A program made the position numbers and the translations under genes. Source: Gordonia terrae (GTDB lineage: Bacteria > Actinomycetota > Actinomycetes > Mycobacteriales > Mycobacteriaceae). Taken from it: DNA of 64,000 nt. Shown piece by piece: positions 59,797 to 64,000 of the stretch (its first letter is position 1; each line of letters starts with the position of its first letter). The notes under the pieces were generated by a model, which was not told the DNA's origin, made no database searches, and saw only the letters and a list, made by a program, of their open reading frames with translations. The stretch lies in contig NZ_CP016594.1 in NCBI RefSeq assembly GCF_001698225.1, positions 806,001 through 870,000 of the forward strand, given 5' to 3'.

Positions 59797-60159
59797 ATGC
59801 CGAAGACGTTGCCGATGGTCGACATCAGTGCTCCCATCTGCTGTGCACCCGTGTCCGCGGCGCCGCTCGACGACGCGACTGCGCTCGAGATCGCCCTGAG
59901 GCTCAAGGCTCTTGCCGACCCGGTGCGGATCAAACTCGTCTCGATCCTGCTCGCCGATGGAGGCGATGGGATCTGCACGTGCGACCTCGCGACCGCGGTC
60001 GGCCTCACCGAGGCGACGACGAGCCATCACCTGGGTCAGCTGCGCAAAGCCGGGATGGTCTCGCCCGAGCGTCGCGGGATGAACGTCTATTACCGGTCGA
60101 GGCCGGAGTCCTTGGAAGCTCTACGCAATGTTCTCAGCGCGACCACCGGATGCTGCTGA
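59797..60159 (+). CDS. ArsR/SmtB-family metalloregulator (second copy)
   Basis: 120 aa. The winged helix has LKALADPVRIKLVSILLAD, then GLTEATTSHHLGQLRKAGMV. Metal ligands include GICTCDLA (CxC), an N-terminal PICCAP pair and a C-terminal TGCC pair, more thiols than arsR1. This resembles Rv2642 beside cadI, or CmtR-like Cd/Pb sensors. RRGMNVYYRSRPE follows the wing. Its operator candidate lies 20 bp before the ATG. Cadmium, arsenic or both may be sensed. Confidence 0.9.
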   Translation: MPKTLPMVDISAPICCAPVSAAPLDDATALEIALRLKALADPVRIKLVSILLADGGDGICTCDLATAVGLTEATTSHHLGQLRKAGMVSPERRGMNVYYRSRPESLEALRNVLSATTGCC

Positions 60160-60196
60160 CCCCGGGGACCACGCGTCGAGTGTCGGCCTGGCCGGA

Positions 60197-60436
60197 TCAT
60201 TCCCCCCCGTGCGGCGGGACGGCAGTCGGATCGGCCATCACGTCGGTGCCGCCCAGGGTCTTGTTCGCGCGGCGTTCCACGAGCAGCGGCACGAAGTCGC
60301 GGACCTCGGTCCCCTCGAAGTGCTTGTACGCCGTCTCGACCGCGGCAGCGACGTCGTCGGGCGACCGGTGCGAGTAGAGGCCGATGAGCCGGTGCTGGAC
60401 TTCACTGATCTGGCGAAGTTCGTCATTCGCATCCAT
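60197..60436 (-). CDS. Small three-helix-bundle protein (79 aa)
   Basis: 79 aa starting MDANDELRQISEVQHRLIG. Three helices are predicted: residues 3-22, 29-44 (VAAAVETAYKHF) and 48-60 (EVRDFVPLLVERRA). This looks like the three-helix bundle dimerisation domain proteins I know from mycobacteria, frequently near ArsR genes. The C-terminus is polar and unordered. It is convergent with the second arsR, 37 bp apart. Its role is unknown. Confidence 0.7.
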   Translation of the reverse strand: MDANDELRQISEVQHRLIGLYSHRSPDDVAAAVETAYKHFEGTEVRDFVPLLVERRANKTLGGTDVMADPTAVPPHGGE

Positions 60437-60622
60437 GCACACAATTTAGAGCGTGCGCAGCACTTCGGACCGTTCGCACCGATGGATTCACCGACCGTTC
60501 ATCCCGCCGCTATCGGTGCTCAACCTCGCGTGACGGCCTGCGCCCGACCCGCCTCCCGGTGTCTTGCTTCCCCCATGGACATCGATGGTGATGGTCAGCG
60601 GTTAACAGTGAGAGAACCTACG

Positions 60623-60841
60623 ATGACACCCATGGTTCAGTCGCGACGACAGGTCGATCCCGTCGCACAGGCGCAGGCTCGGGTGCTGGTGGACGAGTTG
60701 GAACGCGTCGCCGATTCACTCGTCGACAGCTTGCAGATCGGCCGCGGCGGCGAGAAGGCGCTGCGGACGGCGCGCCGGGAACTCTACGAGGTCCGCGAGC
60801 ACGTGCGCCGGCTCCAGGCGACGTACGAACTCTTCGGATAG
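60623..60841 (+). CDS. Small helical protein, unknown (72 aa)
   Basis: 72 aa from ATG 60623 (MTPMVQSRRQVDPVAQAQA). It consists nearly entirely of two charged helices (VLVDELERVADSLVDSL, then GGEKALRTARRELYEVREHV). Only GAGAG-like AGTGAGAG is found as a ribosome site, 8-15 bases upstream. The frame is open far upstream, but that part has no protein character. No family is recognised. It is isolated between the arsenic cluster and DUF899. Confidence 0.55.
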   Translation: MTPMVQSRRQVDPVAQAQARVLVDELERVADSLVDSLQIGRGGEKALRTARRELYEVREHVRRLQATYELFG

Positions 60842-60932
60842 ACGGACGCCGCGCCGATGTTCCGATGAATTCGGGAACGACGTCGGGTCTGACCCGGTGA
60901 ACTGTTGTCATCACCGAGCGAAAGGCACCGTC

Positions 60933-61619
60933 ATGAGTACCGCACTCCCACCCGTGGCCGACCGCGACACCTGGGCGGCGGCGCTGGCCGACCTACGGCG
61001 CCGTGAGAAGGCGGCGACCCGCGAACTCGACGCCGTGGCCGCGCAGCGTCGTCGGCTCCCGATGGTCGAGATGGACGACTACGTCCTCACCGGGCCCGAC
61101 GGTCCGGTTCGACTGGTCGACATCTTCGACGGGCGCGCACAGCTGATCGTCTACAACCACATGTGGACCGACCGCGCGCGCTTCCAATGCCCGGGTTGTA
61201 CCGGCTTCACCACGCAGTTCAGCCGGCTCGACTATCTCGCCGACTACGACGCGCGATTCGTCATCATCACGCCCGGGCCCATCGACGAGGCCCTGGCGTA
61301 CCGGGAGCGCGTCGGCAATCGCATGGACTGGTACTCCTCGGCGGGCACCACCTTTTCCGCCGACGTCGACGCCGCGCCGGGGGAGGGATTCGCCCTGAAC
61401 GTCTTCCTCCGGGACGGGGACACCGTGTATCGCACCTGGCACTCGACGGGACGCGGTACCGAACAGCTCGGCTTCACGTTCGGGCTCCTCGACGTCCTGC
61501 CCTACGGGCGTCAGGAGGAGTGGCAGGATTCACCGGACGGATGGCCCCAGAGCCCGACCTACTCGCGATGGCGCGGTTCCGAGGAGATCGCCGCGGCGTA
61601 CGGTGACCCCGACGCGTGA
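60933..61619 (+). CDS. DUF899 thioredoxin-fold protein
   Basis: 228 aa from ATG 60933, with AAAGG upstream. RREKAATRELDAVAAQRRRL, then FDGRAQLIVYNHMWTDRARF and QCPGCTGFTTQFSRLDYL show the DUF899 pattern with a CxxC (CPGC) in the thioredoxin-like fold. GNRMDWYSSAGTTFSADVD and EEWQDSPDGWPQSPTYSRW are also typical. It is thought to be a thiol-redox protein; its partner is unknown. It stands alone, 95 bp before the two-component system. Confidence 0.88.
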   Translation: MSTALPPVADRDTWAAALADLRRREKAATRELDAVAAQRRRLPMVEMDDYVLTGPDGPVRLVDIFDGRAQLIVYNHMWTDRARFQCPGCTGFTTQFSRLDYLADYDARFVIITPGPIDEALAYRERVGNRMDWYSSAGTTFSADVDAAPGEGFALNVFLRDGDTVYRTWHSTGRGTEQLGFTFGLLDVLPYGRQEEWQDSPDGWPQSPTYSRWRGSEEIAAAYGDPDA

Positions 61620-61714
61620 CCCCTCGCTCGTCGCAGAATCCGCTGGTCAGCGTTCACAGGAACCTCCCAGCATGCCGACAGTGAGGTACCAGGCCGTGCT
61701 GGGAGGGTGGTCGT

Positions 61715-62437
61715 GTGAGTGAAGCGGCGAAACAGAACAGCACACGCGGCGCGAAGGTTCTCGTGGTCGACGACGAGGAGAACATCCGCCAATTGTTGTC
61801 GGTGTCCCTGAAGTTCCAGGGATACGAGGTCGAGACCGCTGCCGACGGTCCGGCGGCCCTCGACCGGTGCCGCGTCGCCAAACCCGACGTCCTCGTCCTC
61901 GACGTGATGATGCCGGGGATGGACGGGTTCGGATTGTTGCGACGCCTACGCGCCGACGGCGTCTCGGCTCCCGCGCTGTTCCTGTCGGCGCGCGACACGG
62001 TGGAAGACAAGATCAACGGTCTGACCATCGGTGGCGACGATTACGTGACCAAGCCGTTCAGCCTCGAGGAGGTCGTGGCCCGCCTGCAGGTATTGCTGCG
62101 GCGCAGCGGTTTCGACGAGCAGCAACGTACGTCGTCGAAGATCACCTTCGCCGACATCGAACTCGATGACGAGACCCACGAGGTGTTCAAGGCGGGCGAG
62201 CTGGTCGCGCTCTCGCCGACGGAGTTCACCCTGCTGCGGTACTTCATGGTCAACGCGGGCACGGTCCTGTCGAAACCCCGTATCCTCGACCATGTCTGGA
62301 ATTACGACTTCGGCGGTGAGGTGAACGTCGTCGAATCCTACGTCTCATACCTGCGGCGCAAGCTGGACACCGGGGACAAGCGGCTCATCCACACCCTGCG
62401 CGGCGTCGGCTACGTGATGCGTGAGCCCCGTGACTGA
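61715..62437 (+). CDS. OmpR/PhoP-family response regulator
   Basis: 240 aa with a GTG start and GGAGGG upstream. The receiver domain has DD (19-20), the phospho-acceptor D63 in LVLDVMMPGMDG and K113 in DYVTKPFS. The C-terminal winged helix is complete (LSPTEFTLLRYFMVN, then SYVSYLRRKLD, IHTLRGVGYVMREP). It overlaps the sensor kinase gene by 17 bp. Close relatives in mycobacteria include TrcR, TcrA and PrrA types; I cannot say which. The signal is unknown. Confidence 0.93.
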   Translation: MSEAAKQNSTRGAKVLVVDDEENIRQLLSVSLKFQGYEVETAADGPAALDRCRVAKPDVLVLDVMMPGMDGFGLLRRLRADGVSAPALFLSARDTVEDKINGLTIGGDDYVTKPFSLEEVVARLQVLLRRSGFDEQQRTSSKITFADIELDDETHEVFKAGELVALSPTEFTLLRYFMVNAGTVLSKPRILDHVWNYDFGGEVNVVESYVSYLRRKLDTGDKRLIHTLRGVGYVMREPRD

Positions 62438-63905
62438 TCCGACGGCGACGAGCGCAGGTCGAAAGACGCGCAAGTGCGGTGTCCCACTGCAGATCTCGCT
62501 GGTGGCCCTGACCGTGTTGCTCGTCGTCCTCGGGCTGCTCGCCTCCGGTGTGGCGGTGACCTCGTCGATGCGCCAGGATCTGATCGCCCGCGCCGACGAC
62601 GGGTTGGAGAATGCCGTACGGACGTGGGCCGAGCCCCGTGGATTCCTCGGCGACGGTCCGGGCCCACCCGGCCCGCGCAGGCCGCCGTCGCCCTACTACG
62701 TCGAGTCCGTGGTCTACGGGCCCGGAGGGGTGTCGGCCGACAATGTCTACAACCAGTTCGACGACGCCCCCGACCTCGGTGGCTTGACCGACGACGACGC
62801 CGGACCCGTCACCGTCCCGTCCGTCGACGGCGACGGGCCGCAATGGCGGGTCATCACACGCAGCAACAGCTTCGGAAGATCCGTCGTCGCCACACCGATG
62901 TCCGACATCGACGACACGGTGAGCAGGCTGATCTGGCTGCAGCTCGCGATCGGCGCGCTGGTCGTCCTGCTCATCGGGGTGCTGAGTTATGTCCTGGTGC
63001 GCACGAGTCTGCGCCCGCTCCGTCGTGTCGAGGAGACCGCCCACGAGATCGCGGAGGGAAATCTGACGCGACGCGTGCCACCGGCGCCGCCGAACACCGA
63101 GGTCGGCAGCCTGTCGGACTCGCTGAACCGGATGCTCGGGCAGATCCAGCACGCCTTCGCCACGACCGCGGCGTCCGAACAACAGGCACGCGCCTCCGAG
63201 GAGCGGATGCGCCGCTTCGTCGCCGACGCCAGCCACGAATTGCGGACTCCGCTCACGTCCATCAAGGGTTTCGCCGAACTCTATTCGCAGGGCGGAGTTC
63301 CCGACGTGACCGACGCGATGCGACGCATCGACGACGAGGCCGGTCGGATGAACCTGCTGGTCGAGGACCTGCTGATGCTCGCGCGACTCGATGCCGCGCG
63401 TCCCGTCGATTCCGCGCCCGTGGACCTCCTCGGTCTGGCCGCCGACGCCGTGCAGAGCGCACGTGTCGCCGCGCCCGAACGCGAGATCCGGCTCGACGTC
63501 GTTCCGGGCGACCGGCCGCCGGTCGTCCTCGGGGACGGGCCGCGTCTCGTGCAGGTGCTGCGGAATCTCATCGGCAACGCCGTGAACCACACACCGCCAG
63601 ACGCCTCCATCACGGTCGGGGTGGCAGTCGACGACGGTACCGACTACAGGACGAACGCCGGTGAGGCGGTGCTCACCGTCGCCGACACCGGTCCGGGAAT
63701 CTCGGCGGAGGATGCCGAGCACGTCTTCGAGCGCTTCTACCGCGGTGACTCCTCGCGGCACCGGGGCTCCGGCGGTGGCAGCGGTCTCGGCCTGTCGATC
63801 GTCGCCGCCCTGGTGGCGGCGCACGGGGGCCGAGTGGGTGTCGACACCAGTCCCGGTGCGGGAGCGACGTTCTGGGTACGGTTGCCGCTCGCGGACGCCG
63901 TCTAG
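62421..63905 (+). CDS. Sensor histidine kinase of the same two-component system
   Basis: 494 aa. Two transmembrane helices (about 24-47 and 171-193) enclose a Pro/Asp-rich extracytoplasmic sensor of about 120 residues with a Pro-rich loop (GPGPPGPRRPPSP). A HAMP domain (194-246) follows. The dimerisation box is ADASHELRTPLTSI with H272. Then come N-box RNLIGNAVNHT, G1 VADTGPGIS, F-box FERFYRGDSS and G2 GSGLGLSIV. GTG 62421 or GTG 62430 are possible starts, both overlapping the regulator. Its stop codon overlaps that of the convergent last gene. Confidence 0.93.
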   Translation: MSPVTDPTATSAGRKTRKCGVPLQISLVALTVLLVVLGLLASGVAVTSSMRQDLIARADDGLENAVRTWAEPRGFLGDGPGPPGPRRPPSPYYVESVVYGPGGVSADNVYNQFDDAPDLGGLTDDDAGPVTVPSVDGDGPQWRVITRSNSFGRSVVATPMSDIDDTVSRLIWLQLAIGALVVLLIGVLSYVLVRTSLRPLRRVEETAHEIAEGNLTRRVPPAPPNTEVGSLSDSLNRMLGQIQHAFATTAASEQQARASEERMRRFVADASHELRTPLTSIKGFAELYSQGGVPDVTDAMRRIDDEAGRMNLLVEDLLMLARLDAARPVDSAPVDLLGLAADAVQSARVAAPEREIRLDVVPGDRPPVVLGDGPRLVQVLRNLIGNAVNHTPPDASITVGVAVDDGTDYRTNAGEAVLTVADTGPGISAEDAEHVFERFYRGDSSRHRGSGGGSGLGLSIVAALVAAHGGRVGVDTSPGAGATFWVRLPLADAV

Positions 63906-64000
63906 ATCAACCGGCGCAGCTTGGCGAACTCGGTGACGTCGTCGCGGAATCGGTCGAGTCCGACGAGCGTGTACATCCCGTCGATCTGGCGCGTGACCCA
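63902..64000 (-). CDS. C-terminal fragment of an unidentified protein
   Basis: Only 32 C-terminal codons are inside the window, ending VGLDRFRDDVTEFAKLRRLI with TAG at 63902-63904. The stop codon overlaps that of the kinase gene on the other strand. The upstream part would lie to the right. The fragment is too short to identify. Confidence 0.5.
   Translation of the reverse strand, partial: WVTRQIDGMYTLVGLDRFRDDVTEFAKLRRLI

Noticed and set aside
60128-60622. Longer start for the 72-aa helical protein (237 codons)
   Set aside because: The upstream part is antisense to the three-helix-bundle gene and has no protein character; the ATG at 60623 begins the credible helical part.

Overview
The window is high-G+C actinobacterial DNA from a mycolic-acid-containing genus close to Mycobacterium. 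Gordonia is my best guess, from protein character and the style of intergenic repeats; I could not test it. The backbone follows the gene order I recall for M. tuberculosis Rv0462-Rv0485: lpd, ramB, aceA (icl), fadB2, TetR, DUF445, XRE regulator, hbhA, DUF2516, murB, DUF2505, nitrilase, DUF2993, deoC, L,D-transpeptidase, SDR and ROK regulator. Other genes are inserted between these blocks.

Layout. 0-9.9 kb: the tail of a serine hydrolase, a frameshifted DinB-like gene, an OYE-type flavin oxidoreductase with its TetR regulator, lpd, a DNA glycosylase, a methyltransferase/CMD pair, a MaoC hydratase and two divergent secreted lipase paralogues. 10-15 kb: the acetate and fatty-acid module (ramB, lipoprotein, aceA with a RamB-like box, fadB2). 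15-25 kb: an HbhA-like gene, an AbiEi/nuclease-like gene bracketed by two 66-bp palindromes, an XRE-cupin regulator with a BenE transporter, a TetR-SDR-PPK2 operon, DUF445, and an XRE-hbhA operon. 25-33 kb: MerR, hydrolase, murB, two DUF2505 genes, methyltransferase, nitrilase, DUF2993 and GNAT. 33.1-33.9 kb: two tiny homologous peptide genes, each with its own promoter, leader hairpin and terminator. 34-45.9 kb: purU, deoC, a TrxR-like/methyltransferase pair with an XRE-cupin regulator, L,D-transpeptidase, SDR, ROK, a transglutaminase/metallopeptidase pair, and otsA-otsB with a small upstream gene. 46-54.5 kb: ThrE-type exporter, RidA, tRNA-Thr(TGT), a membrane protein, a carboxylesterase, a tandem-repeat tract and a 1268-aa HTH-NTPase-WD40 protein. 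54.9-60.4 kb: a winged-helix protein and an arsenic cluster (arsR-acr3-arsC; cadI/arsR), split by a decayed DUF222-HNH gene. 60.6-64 kb: a small helical protein, DUF899, and a two-component system.

How it works together. RamB, isocitrate lyase, lipoamide dehydrogenase, 3-hydroxyacyl-CoA dehydrogenase and MaoC hydratase belong to acetate, fatty-acid and glyoxylate metabolism. MurB, the L,D-transpeptidase, HbhA, DUF2993, trehalose synthesis and the secreted lipases concern the envelope. The arsenic genes form a detoxification island. The points most worth following up are the duplicated peptide genes at 33.2-33.9 kb and the palindrome-bracketed gene at 16.2-17.3 kb. The HTH-NTPase-WD40 protein is a further candidate for a sensing or defence role. 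All functions come from sequence recognition by eye; no searches were run.
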